From: Sphingomonas sp. BT-65
GTDB taxonomy: Bacteria; Pseudomonadota; Alphaproteobacteria; Sphingomonadales; Sphingomonadaceae
Length of the DNA: 64,000 bases
Direction: 5' to 3'
Assembly (NCBI RefSeq): GCF_026107375.2
Contig: NZ_JAPCIA010000002.1
Span: forward strand, 646,001 to 710,000
The stretch's first letter is position 1; every line of letters begins with the position of its first letter. Below, piece by piece: positions 36,753 through 45,733 of the stretch. The notes beneath the pieces were generated by a model. The model saw only the letters and a program-made list of their open reading frames with translations. It was not told where the DNA came from and searched no databases. The position numbers and the translations under genes are program-made.

Positions 36753-37937
36753 TCAGAACCAGATGCGCACGCCGGCCACCAGGCTCGTGGTGGAGGGATC
36801 CTCGCCGTCGGCGCGCGCGAAGTCGGCGGTGCGGCCGGTCTTCGCTTCATAGGAAACGCCGATATAGGGCGCGAACTGGCGCGTGATCTCGTAGCGCAGC
36901 CTGAGGCCCAGCTCGGCGTCGGTCAGCCCGGAGCCGATGCGGTTTGCGGGCATGTCCTGCGCCGAGAGGTTGAACTCGACGCGCGGCTGCACGATCAGCC
37001 GCTGCGTGATGCGCTGGTCGTAATAGCCTTCGAGCCGGCCGAGCAGATCCCCCTTGTCGGAGAGGAACAGCGCGCCCTCGACCTCGAACATATAGGGCGC
37101 GAGCCCCTCGAAGCCGACCGTCGCATAGGTGCGGTCCGGCCCCGGTCCGAAATCCTGGCGGATGCCCGCCTGGAGGTTGAAATAGGGATCGATCGCGCGG
37201 CTGTAGAGCAGCTGGACCTCGGCACTCTCGAGAGCATCGCCGAACGCGCCTTCGCCCTCCGACTTGAGCCAGAGGCGATTGATGTCGCCGCCGACGAACG
37301 CCTCGCCGTCCCAGTGATAACCGTCACGGCCCTGATGCGCGCGATATTCGGCGAGGTTGAACATGACCTGGTAGAAGGTCTGCCCGCCCTGCTCGCGCAT
37401 CATGCGCTCGCGCGAACGCGCCATTTCGTCCTTCGGGAACTGGCGGTCGGCATAATGATCCATCGGTGGCCGCGGCGCGGGGGCATCGCCGGCGGGCAGT
37501 GCCGTCCCGGTCATCTCCATCCCGCCGTGCGCCTCTGCGGGCGCTGCGCCGTGCTGGCTGTGATCCTGCATGTCCATGCCGGGCATCGGCTCGGCGGGCT
37601 TGGCTGGCTCCGCCGCGGGCGCGGTCTGGCTCATGCTGTCGTGCGCCGAATGATCCATGCCCTCCATGCCGCCGCTTGGCGCGGCGGCGGGCTTCGGCGC
37701 CGGTTTGGGTGCGGGCTTGGCGGCAGGCCTGGGCGCGGGCTTTGCCGCCCGCTTCTTGGGGGCCGGCTTGGGAGCGGGCTTTTTGGCCGCCGGTTTCCTG
37801 GGCGCCGGCTTCCTGGCCGGGGCGGGCGTCATGCCGGGCATATTCATGCCCTGATGCTGCGAATGGTCCTGCGCCAGCGCCGGCTGGGCGAGCGCGAGCG
37901 CCGTGGATGCGGTAAGCGCGATGACGAGCCGGTTCAT
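36753..37937 (-). CDS. copB: Copper resistance protein B (outer membrane)
   Basis: The 394-residue protein has a signal peptide ([17 protein letters not shown]), Met/His-rich patches ([34 protein letters not shown]), a long Lys-Pro-Ala low-complexity linker (residues about 38-90) and a C-terminal CopB barrel domain ([20 protein letters not shown], ending VAGVRIWF). CopB binds copper at the outer membrane. The ATG overlaps the copA stop (ATGA), so the two are coupled. The Lys-Pro-Ala linker is unusually long. Confidence 0.93.
   Translation of the reverse strand: MNRLVIALTASTALALAQPALAQDHSQHQGMNMPGMTPAPARKPAPRKPAAKKPAPKPAPKKRAAKPAPRPAAKPAPKPAPKPAAAPSGGMEGMDHSAHDSMSQTAPAAEPAKPAEPMPGMDMQDHSQHGAAPAEAHGGMEMTGTALPAGDAPAPRPPMDHYADRQFPKDEMARSRERMMREQGGQTFYQVMFNLAEYRAHQGRDGYHWDGEAFVGGDINRLWLKSEGEGAFGDALESAEVQLLYSRAIDPYFNLQAGIRQDFGPGPDRTYATVGFEGLAPYMFEVEGALFLSDKGDLLGRLEGYYDQRITQRLIVQPRVEFNLSAQDMPANRIGSGLTDAELGLRLRYEITRQFAPYIGVSYEAKTGRTADFARADGEDPSTTSLVAGVRIWF
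37664..37830. repeat. Lys-Pro-Ala coding repeat inside copB
   Basis: Imperfect short repeats encode alternating [13 protein letters not shown] units over about 50 residues, probably a flexible, positively charged linker spanning the periplasm or peptidoglycan. Confidence 0.75.
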
Positions 37938-39874
37938 GCGGCCTCTCCCTTCGGCCGCACGCTCACGATGCGCATCATCCCCGCCTCCATATGGTAGAGC
38001 AGGTGGCAGTGGAACGCCCAGTCGCCGACCGCATCGGCGGTGAAATCCCAGGTCACTTTGCCGCCGGGCTGGACGATCACCGTATGCTTGCGCGGACCGT
38101 GATCGCCGTGCCCGGTGACCAGCTCGAAGAAATGGCCGTGGATGTGGATCGGATGGCTCATCATCGTGTCGTTGATGAGGTTGACCCGTACCCGCTCGCC
38201 CTCGATGAACGGGATCGGCTCGTGCTTCTCCGACATCTTCTCGCCGTCGAACGACCACATGAACCGCTCCATGTTGCCGGTCAGGTGGATGTCGATGCTG
38301 CGCGATGGCGCGCGCACGTCGGGGTTGCGATCGAGCGCCATCAGGTCCTTGTAGACCAGCACCTTGTGCCCGACGTCCTCGAGGCCCTGGCCGGGCTCGC
38401 CGGTGCGGTCCATCGGCATCGGCGAGATCGTCTGCACGCCGGGGCCCTTCTTGACCTGGGGCGCGTTCGAAAAGTCGCGCATCTTCATCGAACCCATGTC
38501 CATGCTGCCATGGTCCATGCCCTGCATCGATCCCTGGTCCGTCCCGGGCATCGCCCCATGGTCCATGCCCGGCATGGACCCATGATCCATCCCGGGCATC
38601 GCGCCGTGATCCATCCCCGGCATTGCGCCATGATCCATGCCGCCCATTGCCGCCGCGGTGCCGGTGGCGAGTTTGGCAGACGCATTCTGTTCGGCGGTGG
38701 GATCGATCCCGCGGGCGCCGCCGGACATGTCCATGCCTTCCATGCCGTGCATGCTCGACATGTCCATGCCCATGTCCTTCATCGTCGCGATCGGCCGCTT
38801 CCTGAGCGGCGGCACTTCGCCGGCCATTCCGGGCCGCGGCGCCAGCGTTGCGCGCGCCATCCCCGAGCGGTCGATCGCCTCGGCGACGATCGTATAGGCC
38901 TTGTCCTCCGCCGGAGTGACGACCGCGTCATAGGTCTCGGCGACACCGATCTGGAACTCCTCGACCTCGACCGGATGGACGTTCTGGCCGTCGGCCTGGA
39001 CGATCGAGAGGGTGAGCCCGGGCACGCGCACGTTGAAGTTGGTCATCGCCGAGGCGTTGATCACGCGCAGGCGCACGCGCTCGCCGGGCTTGAACAGCCC
39101 CGTCCAGTTGTCGCGCGGCCCATGGCCGTTGACGATATAGGTGTAGGTCGAGCCGGTGACGTCGGAGACGTCGGTCGGGTCCATGCGCATGGCGCCCCAA
39201 TCGATCCGGTCCTTGAGCTTCTGATCCTTGCCCGACAGCAGGCCGGCGAGCGTCTGGCGCTGGAAGTTGAAATGTCCCGCGTCGACCTTCATCCGGCGGA
39301 AGATCTCCTGCGGAGAAAGCGGGCTGTGATCGGCGAGCACGAGCACATGCTCACGGTCGTACTGGACCGGATCGGGGCCGGCCGGGTCGATCACGATCGG
39401 CCCGTAATGGCCGAGCTGCTCCTGGAGCCCCGAATGGCTGTGATACCAGTAGGTGCCGCTTTGCCGAATCGGGAATTGGTAGAGGAAGCTCGACCGAGGT
39501 TTGATGCCGGGAAACGAGACGCCCGGCACGCCGTCGAACTCCGGCGGGACGAGCAGGCCGTGCCAATGGATCGAGCTGTCCTCGTCGAGATCGTTGACGA
39601 CGTTGAGCCGTACCGTCTGGCCTTCGCGCAGGCGGATGAGCGGTGCCGGCACGGTACCGTTGATTCCGATCGCCCGTGTACGATGTCCGTCGACCACCAG
39701 CGTCTGCCGGGCAATTTTGAGCGTGATGTCTTCGCCCGAAAGTGTCGGCAGCGGCCGGACGATACCGGGCGAGACCGTCTGCGCCCAGGCGGGAAGCCAG
39801 CCGGCGGCGGCGAGCCCGCCAGCGGTGAGCGTGGCGCCGCGCAGCAGCTGACGGCGGTTGATCGCATTTGTCAT
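37934..39874 (-). CDS. copA: Multicopper oxidase, copper resistance protein A
   Basis: The 646-residue protein starts with a Tat leader ([20 protein letters not shown]). It has the three cupredoxin domains of CopA/PcoA, with copper ligands in [33 protein letters not shown] and [15 protein letters not shown]. Between domains 2 and 3 lies a Met/His/Gly/Asp insertion with tandem [12 protein letters not shown] units. It oxidises Cu(I) and sequesters copper in the periplasm. The start at 39874 is chosen for the Tat motif. Two promoter types lie upstream: a MerR-like one at 39965-39995 and the island ECF motif at 39912-39937. Confidence 0.95.
   Translation of the reverse strand: MTNAINRRQLLRGATLTAGGLAAAGWLPAWAQTVSPGIVRPLPTLSGEDITLKIARQTLVVDGHRTRAIGINGTVPAPLIRLREGQTVRLNVVNDLDEDSSIHWHGLLVPPEFDGVPGVSFPGIKPRSSFLYQFPIRQSGTYWYHSHSGLQEQLGHYGPIVIDPAGPDPVQYDREHVLVLADHSPLSPQEIFRRMKVDAGHFNFQRQTLAGLLSGKDQKLKDRIDWGAMRMDPTDVSDVTGSTYTYIVNGHGPRDNWTGLFKPGERVRLRVINASAMTNFNVRVPGLTLSIVQADGQNVHPVEVEEFQIGVAETYDAVVTPAEDKAYTIVAEAIDRSGMARATLAPRPGMAGEVPPLRKRPIATMKDMGMDMSSMHGMEGMDMSGGARGIDPTAEQNASAKLATGTAAAMGGMDHGAMPGMDHGAMPGMDHGSMPGMDHGAMPGTDQGSMQGMDHGSMDMGSMKMRDFSNAPQVKKGPGVQTISPMPMDRTGEPGQGLEDVGHKVLVYKDLMALDRNPDVRAPSRSIDIHLTGNMERFMWSFDGEKMSEKHEPIPFIEGERVRVNLINDTMMSHPIHIHGHFFELVTGHGDHGPRKHTVIVQPGGKVTWDFTADAVGDWAFHCHLLYHMEAGMMRIVSVRPKGEAA
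38490..38650. repeat. Tandem MDHGxMPG-coding repeats inside copA
   Basis: Five to six 24-nt units encode MDHGAMPG and variants, followed by [13 protein letters not shown]. They form a Met/His-rich copper-binding loop typical of CopA proteins, but expanded here. Confidence 0.85.
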
Positions 39875-39911
39875 TCTTGTCCCCGTAACGGGCCTGAGCC
39901 TTTGATTGCCG

Positions 39912-39937
39912 ATACGCACGCGCGCGGCGGCGCCCTC
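39912..39937 (-). promoter_or_regulatory. Copper-island ECF promoter motif, site 2 (copA)
   Basis: GAGGG (39937-39933), then 11 nt, then GCGTGCGTAT (39921-39912), minus strand. The spacing from GAGGG to TGCGTA is 14 nt, as in the other four sites. The copA ATG is 37 nt downstream. Confidence 0.65.
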
Positions 39938-39964
39938 ATGCCTGCTCCTGATTTTGCCACGGCT

Positions 39965-39995
39965 CAGTTAGGGTTTGACACCATGTCAGGGTCAA
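39965..39995 (-). promoter_or_regulatory. MerR/CueR-type promoter of copA
   Basis: TTGACC (39995-39990) and TAACTG (39970-39965) are separated by 19 bp containing the dyad CTGACATGGTGTCA. A long 19-bp spacer with a central dyad is the signature of MerR-family control. The same design precedes the P-type ATPase gene. Confidence 0.75.
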
Positions 39996-40002
39996 GAGGC
40001 GT

Positions 40003-40572
40003 TCAAGGATGCTTCAATTGCGCAGTGAGCTTTGCCCGCGCGCGCCGCACCCGGGTCTCGACCGCCTTCTCGGTAATGCCGAGGATCGCGGCGGTCTCGG
40101 CCTGGCTCAGGTCCTGCACCGTGCGCAGCACCAGCGGCTCGCGCAGCGGCTCGGGGAGCTCCGCGATCGCACGGGCGACGCGCTGCATCTCGGCGCGGTC
40201 CGCCACCTCGACGTCGGGAAGCGCCTTGTCCTCCGGTATCTCCGCGCTGCTCGCATCGAGCGGCAGCGCGAAGGCGAACAGGCGCCGAACCGCGCGCCGC
40301 CGCCGCCAGTCCCGGCATTTGTTGAGCGCGATGGTTGCCAGCCAGCGCCGCATCGGGCGCAGGCCATCGTAGCGCCGAAGCGCACGATGTGCCGCGACGA
40401 ACGTCTCCTGGAGCAGGTCGAGCGCTTCCTCGGGGTCGGCGATGTTGCCGGCGATGATGCGATAGAGCGCGTCGCGGTGGCGACGCATGATCTCGGCATA
40501 GGCGGCGTCCCGCCCGCCGACACTCAGGGCTGCGAGCTCGCTATCGCTCAGCGCGGACAGGTCAAGGCTCAC
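40003..40572 (-). CDS. ECF sigma factor, CnrH-like
   Basis: The 189-residue sigma factor has region 2 (ADPEEALDLLQETFVAAHRAL, PMRRWLATIALNKCRDWRRR) and region 4 (LREPLVLRTVQDLSQAETAAI, ITEKAVETRVRRARAKL). The GTG start at 40572 overlaps the stop of the upstream gene (GTGA). It is the last gene of a three-gene operon whose first two products resemble CnrY (membrane anti-sigma) and CnrX (periplasmic metal sensor). I infer that it reads the GAGGG-N14-TGCGTA promoters of this island. Confidence 0.88.
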   Translation of the reverse strand: MSLDLSALSDSELAALSVGGRDAAYAEIMRRHRDALYRIIAGNIADPEEALDLLQETFVAAHRALRRYDGLRPMRRWLATIALNKCRDWRRRRAVRRLFAFALPLDASSAEIPEDKALPDVEVADRAEMQRVARAIAELPEPLREPLVLRTVQDLSQAETAAILGITEKAVETRVRRARAKLTAQLKHP

Positions 40573-41006
40573 CGCGCGTCGGCGGTCAGCGCCTTCACCA
40601 CTGCCCGATCGAACTTGTCCGCCTGGTCGGGGCGCAGGATCTGCCGCATCGCGAAGATATGCGCGAGCGTCGCCTTCTGAAGCTCGCCCATGGCGACGTG
40701 CGACGCGTCGACGGCGGCTGTAACCCGAGGACCATTGCCGTGCTCGGCCTGGATCGCGTCGGCGAGCCGCGCATTGGTAGCGCGCAGCTCGAGCTCGAGC
40801 GCGCGGCGGCGCACCGCGAACTGCTGCTCGATCGCCTCGAGCCGCGCCTCCTGACCGGCATCGAGCTTGAGCTGATGGTGCAGGACTTCGTGCAGCTCGG
40901 ACGATTGCGGCCGCGCCGGGATCAGCGCGCGGCCGGCAAGGACGCCCGCGATGCCCGCGAGGAATACGATGATGGCAATGCCGACCGTCCAGCGCCAGGG
41001 CTTCAT
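40569..41006 (-). CDS. CnrX-like periplasmic metal sensor (Metal_resist family)
   Basis: The 145-residue protein has an N-terminal membrane anchor (WTVGIAIIVFLAGIAGVLAG) and a helical periplasmic domain (LHEVLHHQLKLDAGQEARLE, TLAHIFAMRQILRPDQADKF). This matches the Metal_resist/CnrX/CpxP-like fold, in which His, Glu and Met residues bind the metal. It sits between a small membrane protein and an ECF sigma factor with overlapping starts and stops, which is the CnrYXH gene order. In a copper cluster the signal is probably copper rather than cobalt or nickel. Confidence 0.85.
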   Translation of the reverse strand: MKPWRWTVGIAIIVFLAGIAGVLAGRALIPARPQSSELHEVLHHQLKLDAGQEARLEAIEQQFAVRRRALELELRATNARLADAIQAEHGNGPRVTAAVDASHVAMGELQKATLAHIFAMRQILRPDQADKFDRAVVKALTADAR

Positions 41007-41281
41007 CAGTCTGCCGCCAGCAGCGTCGAGGGGGCAAGCGGGCTCGATGGTCCGAAGGGGGACAGCGTGTTCGGCGAAGCCGCTGCCGTGACCGGGCTGC
41101 CGGCAGCGAAGCCAAGGCCGAGGGCGGCAATCACCGCGACCGCGCCGACCCGCAGCCGCTGCGTCGCGAACGCCGCTTCCTCGCGCACTCGCGCGAACAC
41201 CTTGTCCTCGATCTCCGCCAGGCCGGGGGGCACCGGCGCAGCCGAGAGCCTGCCAAGCGCCTCGTCCAGATCCATGTTCAT
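41006..41281 (-). CDS. CnrY-like membrane anti-sigma factor candidate
   Basis: The 91-residue protein has an N-terminal cytoplasmic amphipathic stretch (LDEALGRLSAAPVPPGLAEIEDKVFARVRE), one membrane helix (VGAVAVIAALGLGFAAG) and a short periplasmic Ser/Pro-rich tail. This is the topology of CnrY/NccY-type anti-sigma factors, whose N-terminus binds the ECF factor. Its stop overlaps the CnrX-like start (TGATG). The first promoter motif of the set is 30 nt upstream. Confidence 0.75.
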   Translation of the reverse strand: MNMDLDEALGRLSAAPVPPGLAEIEDKVFARVREEAAFATQRLRVGAVAVIAALGLGFAAGSPVTAAASPNTLSPFGPSSPLAPSTLLAAD

Positions 41282-41311
41282 GTCATCGCTCCGCTCGCCC
41301 CTTTTCTGCCT

Positions 41312-41337
41312 TTACGCAGACGGGCGGGCAATCCCTC
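41312..41337 (-). promoter_or_regulatory. Copper-island ECF promoter motif, site 3 (sigma operon)
   Basis: GAGGG (41337-41333), 11 nt, GTCTGCGTAA (41321-41312), minus strand. It would make the sigma operon autoregulated. Identical in its -10 block to site 1. Confidence 0.72.
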
Positions 41338-41385
41338 GCGCAGATTGGTTTCAGGGCGCATCGAATCGCTTGAGCACAGGTTGAT

Positions 41386-41411
41386 GAGGGTTGCGCGTCG
41401 GCGATGCGTAT
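41386..41411 (+). promoter_or_regulatory. Copper-island ECF promoter motif, site 4 (copC)
   Basis: GAGGG (41386-41390), 11 nt, CGATGCGTAT (41402-41411), plus strand, 44 nt before the copC ATG. It is divergent from site 3. Confidence 0.62.
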
Positions 41412-41455
41412 TCTCCAACACCGGCATGCCGCCGGCGTCCTGGAGTGATTCTCGA

Positions 41456-41827
41456 ATGCGCATTGCCCCTCTTCTCGCGATCGCGGCGCTCGTCGCGCCG
41501 CTGCCCGCCTTCGCCCATCCCAAGCTGCTCTCCGCGACCCCGGCGCCCAATGCCACGACCGCGCCGACCGCGCGCCTTCAGCTCGTCTTCTCGGAAAAGC
41601 TGGTCGCGCAGTTCTCCGGCGCCGATGTCGTGATGACCGACATGCCCGGCATGAAGATGCACGGGCCGATGAAGATGCCGGTCAAGGCGAGCCTTGCCGG
41701 GGATGGCAAGACGCTGGTGCTGACGCTGGCCAGGCCCCTCCCCAAGGGCAGCTACCGCGTCGACTGGCGCGTCGTGTCCGCCGACACCCACCGCATACAG
41801 GGCAACTACAGCTTCAAAGTCCAGTAA
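41456..41827 (+). CDS. copC: Copper resistance protein C (periplasmic)
   Basis: The 123-residue protein has a signal peptide ending PAFA, so the mature chain starts with His (HPKLLSATPA), the N-terminal copper ligand of CopC. A Met-rich loop (MTDMPGMKMHGPMKMP) and VVSADTHRIQGNYSF supply further ligands. The fold is a small cupredoxin-like beta barrel. GGAG lies 10 nt before the ATG. It passes copper to the CopD encoded 2 nt downstream. Confidence 0.93.
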   Translation: MRIAPLLAIAALVAPLPAFAHPKLLSATPAPNATTAPTARLQLVFSEKLVAQFSGADVVMTDMPGMKMHGPMKMPVKASLAGDGKTLVLTLARPLPKGSYRVDWRVVSADTHRIQGNYSFKVQ

Positions 41828-41829
41828 GC

Positions 41830-42756
41830 ATGGACGCAGTCGCGGTCGCCCTCCGGTTCGGGCTCTATCTCGACCTGACCGCGCTGTTCGGGATCGCCGC
41901 GTTCGGCCTTTACGGCCTGCGCGGCGACGAGCGCCGGTCGGGCGCCGCGATTGCGTTCCGTCCGCTGCTCGGCGGCACGGCGCTGCTCGGCCTGCTGCTC
42001 TCGGCGGCAGGACTGGCCGTGCTCGCCGCCGCGATGGCCGGCGTGCCGCTGACGGCGGTCGATTCCGCCTCGATCGCAATGATCGTCGAGGAGACCGCGG
42101 TCGGCACCGCCTGGATCGTGCGCATGGCGGCGCTCGCCCTCGTGCTGGCCTCGGTCCTGGTCTGCGGCAGGCGGCCGGTGCTCATGCTGTCGAGCGCCGG
42201 GCTGGGCGGAGCGATCGCGCTGGCCAGCCTGGCATGGGGCGGCCATGCCGCGATGCGCGAGGGCGCGACCGGCGCCGTTCATCTCGGCGCCGACATTCTT
42301 CACCTGCTCGCGGCGGGAATCTGGATCGGCGCGCTGGCCGCGCTCCTCCTGCTCCTTTTCCGCCGGAGCGACCGGATGACCGCGGACCATCTCAGGCTGT
42401 CGCATCGGGCGCTGGACGGTTTCGCGACGATCGGGACGATCGTCGTCGCCACGCTGGTCGTCACGGGCACGGTGAACCTGCTGCTGGTCGTGGGCTTGGG
42501 ACAGCTCGCCGGACTGCTCGGCTCGCTCTACGGCCAGCTTCTGCTTCTCAAGCTCCTGGCGTTCGCCGTGATGCTCGGCCTCGCCGCGTCGCATCGATTC
42601 CGGCTCGTGCCGGCGTTCGAGCGGGCGCTCGCGGCCGACGACCACCCGGCGGCGCTCGGCGTGCTGCGCAAAAGCCTGATCGTCGAGACGCTCTGCGCGG
42701 TCCTGATCCTCGCGCTGGTGGCGTGGTTCGGCATGCTCGAGCCGGTGCCGGCCTAG
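41830..42756 (+). CDS. copD: Copper resistance protein D (inner membrane)
   Basis: This is a 308-residue polytopic protein with about eight helices (YLDLTALFGIAAFGLYGL at the start, LLGGTALLGLLLSAAGLAVL, LGADILHLLAAGIWIGALAALLLLL, IVVATLVVTGTVNLLLVV, ILALVAWFGML). It contains the CopD motifs HLLAAGIWIG and KLLAFAVMLGLAASHRF with conserved His. It starts 2 nt after copC. It is thought to move copper across the inner membrane together with CopC. Confidence 0.92.
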   Translation: MDAVAVALRFGLYLDLTALFGIAAFGLYGLRGDERRSGAAIAFRPLLGGTALLGLLLSAAGLAVLAAAMAGVPLTAVDSASIAMIVEETAVGTAWIVRMAALALVLASVLVCGRRPVLMLSSAGLGGAIALASLAWGGHAAMREGATGAVHLGADILHLLAAGIWIGALAALLLLLFRRSDRMTADHLRLSHRALDGFATIGTIVVATLVVTGTVNLLLVVGLGQLAGLLGSLYGQLLLLKLLAFAVMLGLAASHRFRLVPAFERALAADDHPAALGVLRKSLIVETLCAVLILALVAWFGMLEPVPA

Positions 42757-42789
42757 CGCCGGATCGCCCGATCAACGGGCCGGGCGGAC

Positions 42790-42815
42790 GAGGGCAACCG
42801 GGTTGCCCTGCGTAG
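42790..42815 (+). promoter_or_regulatory. Copper-island ECF promoter motif, site 5 (P-type ATPase)
   Basis: GAGGG (42790-42794), 11 nt, CCCTGCGTAG (42806-42815), plus strand, about 79 nt upstream of a separate MerR-type promoter and 133 nt before the ATPase start. Confidence 0.6.
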
Positions 42816-42893
42816 AACAGTAACAGACCCGGCATGCGCATGACCGATTGCACAAGGGAGCGGATGGCCCTCGTGCCGTCCGGATTTTCCCGC

Positions 42894-42924
42894 TTGACCC
42901 TGACATCGTGTCAGACCTTATCTG
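42894..42924 (+). promoter_or_regulatory. MerR/CueR-type promoter of the copper ATPase
   Basis: TTGACC (42894-42899) and TATCTG (42919-42924) flank a 19-bp spacer with the dyad CTGACATCGTGTCAG. It is nearly identical to the copA promoter at 39965-39995. The CueR-like gene is directly downstream of the ATPase. Confidence 0.8.
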
Positions 42925-42948
42925 ATACTGCGTTGGAGGAATCGACGC

Positions 42949-45321
42949 ATGAATCACGACCACCACGCGCACAGTCACGGCCACGGCAAGGGCTGCTGCT
43001 CGACTGACGGCGAACCGGCGGCCGACGCCGCAGAACAGGTCAAGGATCCGGTCTGCGGGATGACCGTCGATCCGGCGAAGACGCAGCATCATGCCTGGCA
43101 TGATGGCGAGGAGTTCCATTTCTGCAGCGCCGGTTGCCGGACCAAGTTCCTGGCCGATCCCGAGCGCTATCTGAGCGATGCACCGCGTCCCGAGCCCGAG
43201 GGGACGCCGGGCGCGATGTGGACCTGCCCGATGCATCCGCAGATCCGGCGGGAGGGCCCCGGCACCTGCCCGATCTGCGGCATGGCGCTCGAGCCCGAGG
43301 AGCCGACGCTCGACGACAAGCCCAACCCCGAGCTGGTCGACTTCACGCGCCGGCTGTGGGTCTCGGCCATTCTCACCGTACCGCTGCTCGCCGTGTCGAT
43401 GGGCGCGGAAATGCTCGGGCTCCAGCTCGTGAGCCCCGCGGCGTCGCCTTGGGTCCAACTCGCGCTCACCGCGCCGATCGTGCTGTGGGGCGGCCTGCCC
43501 TTCTTCGAGCGCGGCTGGGCGTCGCTCAAGTCGCGCCACTACAACATGTTCACCCTGATCGCGATCGGCGTCGGGGCGGCGTTCCTCTACAGCCTGGTCG
43601 CGACGGTCGCACCCCAGCTCTTCCCGCCGAGCTTCCGCCAGCATGGCATGATGGTGCCGGTCTATTACGAGGCTGCCGGGGTGGTGGTGACGCTGGTCCT
43701 GCTGGGGCAGGTGCTCGAGCTCAGGGCCCGCGCGGCCACCGGACGCGCGATCCGCGCGCTCCTGGACCTGGCGCCCAAGCTCGCGCGCCGGATCGGCGCG
43801 GACGGCAGCGAGTCCGAAGTGACCCTGGCCGATATCGTGGCCGGCGACCGGCTGCGCGTGCGCCCCGGCGAAGCGGTGCCGGTCGACGGGGTCGTGCTCG
43901 AAGGCCGCTCGTCGGTCGACGAGTCGATGCTGACCGGCGAGCCCGCCCCCGTGCTCAAGGAAGCGGGCGCGCAGGTTACCGGCGGCACGGTCAACGGCAC
44001 CGGCAGCCTGGTGATGGAAGCGCGCGCGGTGGGTTCGGACACGGTGCTCGCGCGCATCGTCAAGATGGTCGCCGAAGCGCAGCGCAGCCGCGCCCCGATC
44101 CAGACCGTCGCCGACCGCATCTCGGGCTGGTTCGTGCCGCTGGTCGTGCTGATCGCGGTTCTGGCCTTTATCGTCTGGAATCTGGTCGGCCCGGAGCCTG
44201 CCTTCGGCCATGCGCTGCTCAACGCGATCGCCGTGCTGATCATCGCCTGTCCCTGTGCGCTCGGCCTCGCGACTCCGATGTCGGTGATGGTCGGCACCGG
44301 GCGCGGCGCGCATGCCGGCGTGCTGATCAAGAACGCCGAAGCGCTCCAGGCGCTCGAGAAGGTCGACACGCTGGTGATCGACAAGACCGGCACGCTCACG
44401 GAGGGCCGGCCGAAGCTGGTCGCGATCGAGCCCGCAGAGGGGTTGGACGAGGACGCGCTGCTGGCCGCCGCCGCGGCGGTCGAGAGCCGGTCGGAGCATC
44501 CGCTCGCCCATGCCATCGTCGCGGCGGCCGAGGAGCGCGGGCTCAAGCTCGATAGCGTCGACGCGTTCGACTCCCAGACCGGCCTCGGTATCAGCGGGCG
44601 CGTCGGCGCGCGAACGGTCGTGGTTGGCAATGCCGCGCAGATGCGCCGGGTGGGCGCCGATCCCGCGCCGCTCGAGGCAGCTGCCGAACGGCATCGCAGC
44701 AGCGGGGCTGGCGTGATGCTGGTCGCGATCGACGGCAAGGTCGCGGGACTCCTCGCCGTCGCCGATCCGATCAAGACATCGGCGCGCGAGGCGATCGCGG
44801 CGCTCCACGCCGAGGGCCTGCGCATCGTCATGCTGACCGGCGACAGCCGCGGCACCGCCGAGGCCATCGCCCGCACCATCGGCGGCATCGACGAAGTGCA
44901 CGCCGATCTTCGCCCCGAGGACAAGGCACGGATCGTCGGCGAGCTCAAGGCGAAGGGTGCCCGCGTCGCGATGGCGGGCGACGGCATCAACGACGCCCCC
45001 GCGCTCGCCGCTGCCGATGTCGGCGTGGCGATGGGGACCGGCACCGACGTCGCGATCGAAAGCGCCGGCATGACGCTGACCAAGGGCGATCTCTCGGCGA
45101 TGGTGCGCGCGCGCCGGCTCGCCCGTGCCACGATGGCGAACATCCGCCAGAACCTGTTCTTCTCGTTCCTGTTCAACGGCATCGGCGTGCCCGTCGCGGC
45201 GGGCGTGCTCTATCCGGTCGCGGGCATCCTCATGTCGCCGATGTTCGCCGGCGCGGCGATGGCGCTGTCGAGCTTCACCGTCGTGCTCAATGCGCTGCGG
45301 TTGAACGCGGTGAAGCTGTGA
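42949..45321 (+). CDS. Cu(I)-exporting P1B-type ATPase with YHS and heavy-metal-binding N-domains
   Basis: The 790-residue pump has a His-rich start ([11 protein letters not shown]), a YHS domain ([37 protein letters not shown]) and a second Cys/Met motif ([20 protein letters not shown]). The P-type core follows: TGEPAP actuator loop, CPC metal site ([12 protein letters not shown]), DKTGTLTEG phosphorylation site, [11 protein letters not shown] and [10 protein letters not shown]. No classical GMTCxxC HMA domain is present. It exports Cu(I) (perhaps Ag) from the cytoplasm. GGAGGA lies before the ATG. The stop overlaps the regulator start. Confidence 0.95.
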   Translation: MNHDHHAHSHGHGKGCCSTDGEPAADAAEQVKDPVCGMTVDPAKTQHHAWHDGEEFHFCSAGCRTKFLADPERYLSDAPRPEPEGTPGAMWTCPMHPQIRREGPGTCPICGMALEPEEPTLDDKPNPELVDFTRRLWVSAILTVPLLAVSMGAEMLGLQLVSPAASPWVQLALTAPIVLWGGLPFFERGWASLKSRHYNMFTLIAIGVGAAFLYSLVATVAPQLFPPSFRQHGMMVPVYYEAAGVVVTLVLLGQVLELRARAATGRAIRALLDLAPKLARRIGADGSESEVTLADIVAGDRLRVRPGEAVPVDGVVLEGRSSVDESMLTGEPAPVLKEAGAQVTGGTVNGTGSLVMEARAVGSDTVLARIVKMVAEAQRSRAPIQTVADRISGWFVPLVVLIAVLAFIVWNLVGPEPAFGHALLNAIAVLIIACPCALGLATPMSVMVGTGRGAHAGVLIKNAEALQALEKVDTLVIDKTGTLTEGRPKLVAIEPAEGLDEDALLAAAAAVESRSEHPLAHAIVAAAEERGLKLDSVDAFDSQTGLGISGRVGARTVVVGNAAQMRRVGADPAPLEAAAERHRSSGAGVMLVAIDGKVAGLLAVADPIKTSAREAIAALHAEGLRIVMLTGDSRGTAEAIARTIGGIDEVHADLRPEDKARIVGELKAKGARVAMAGDGINDAPALAAADVGVAMGTGTDVAIESAGMTLTKGDLSAMVRARRLARATMANIRQNLFFSFLFNGIGVPVAAGVLYPVAGILMSPMFAGAAMALSSFTVVLNALRLNAVKL

Positions 45322-45707
45322 ACATCGGCCAGGCCTCGAACGCGAGCGGCGTCTCGCAGCGGATGATCCGGCATTACGAGAAGATCGGGCTGATCCCGTC
45401 GCCGCCGCGTCGGGACAGCGGCTATCGCGACTATTCGGAGGCCGATGTCCACCGCCTGCGGTTCATCGCCAATGCGCGCGACCTCGGCTTTCCGGTCGCG
45501 GAGATCGAGACGCTGCTCGCGCTCTGGTCGGATCGCAGCCGGTCGAGCAGCGAGGTCAAGGATCTGGCCGAGGCGCGAGCCGCCGAGCTCGGCCGCAAGG
45601 CCAAGGCGCTCGAGGCGATGCAGGCGACGCTGCTCGATCTCGCGCGCCGCTGCCATGGCGATGCCCGGCCCGACTGCCCGATATTGGACGAGCTCGAGAG
45701 CGGCTGA
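45318..45707 (+). CDS. cueR: CueR-like MerR-family copper regulator
   Basis: The 129-residue protein has a MerR winged helix ([40 protein letters not shown]), the dimerisation helix and a C-terminal metal loop [11 protein letters not shown] with the two cysteines that bind Cu(I)/Ag(I) in CueR. The GTG start overlaps the ATPase stop. It should act on the two promoters with 19-bp spacers at 39965-39995 and 42894-42924. Confidence 0.92.
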   Translation: MNIGQASNASGVSQRMIRHYEKIGLIPSPPRRDSGYRDYSEADVHRLRFIANARDLGFPVAEIETLLALWSDRSRSSSEVKDLAEARAAELGRKAKALEAMQATLLDLARRCHGDARPDCPILDELESG

Positions 45708-45733
45708 CGCGGCGCCTCGCGTCTGTCCACGGG

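Noticed and set aside
42772..44901. A 709-codon antisense frame over the copper ATPase
   Set aside because: Shadow of the ATPase, with Arg/Asp/His-rich, domain-free translation.
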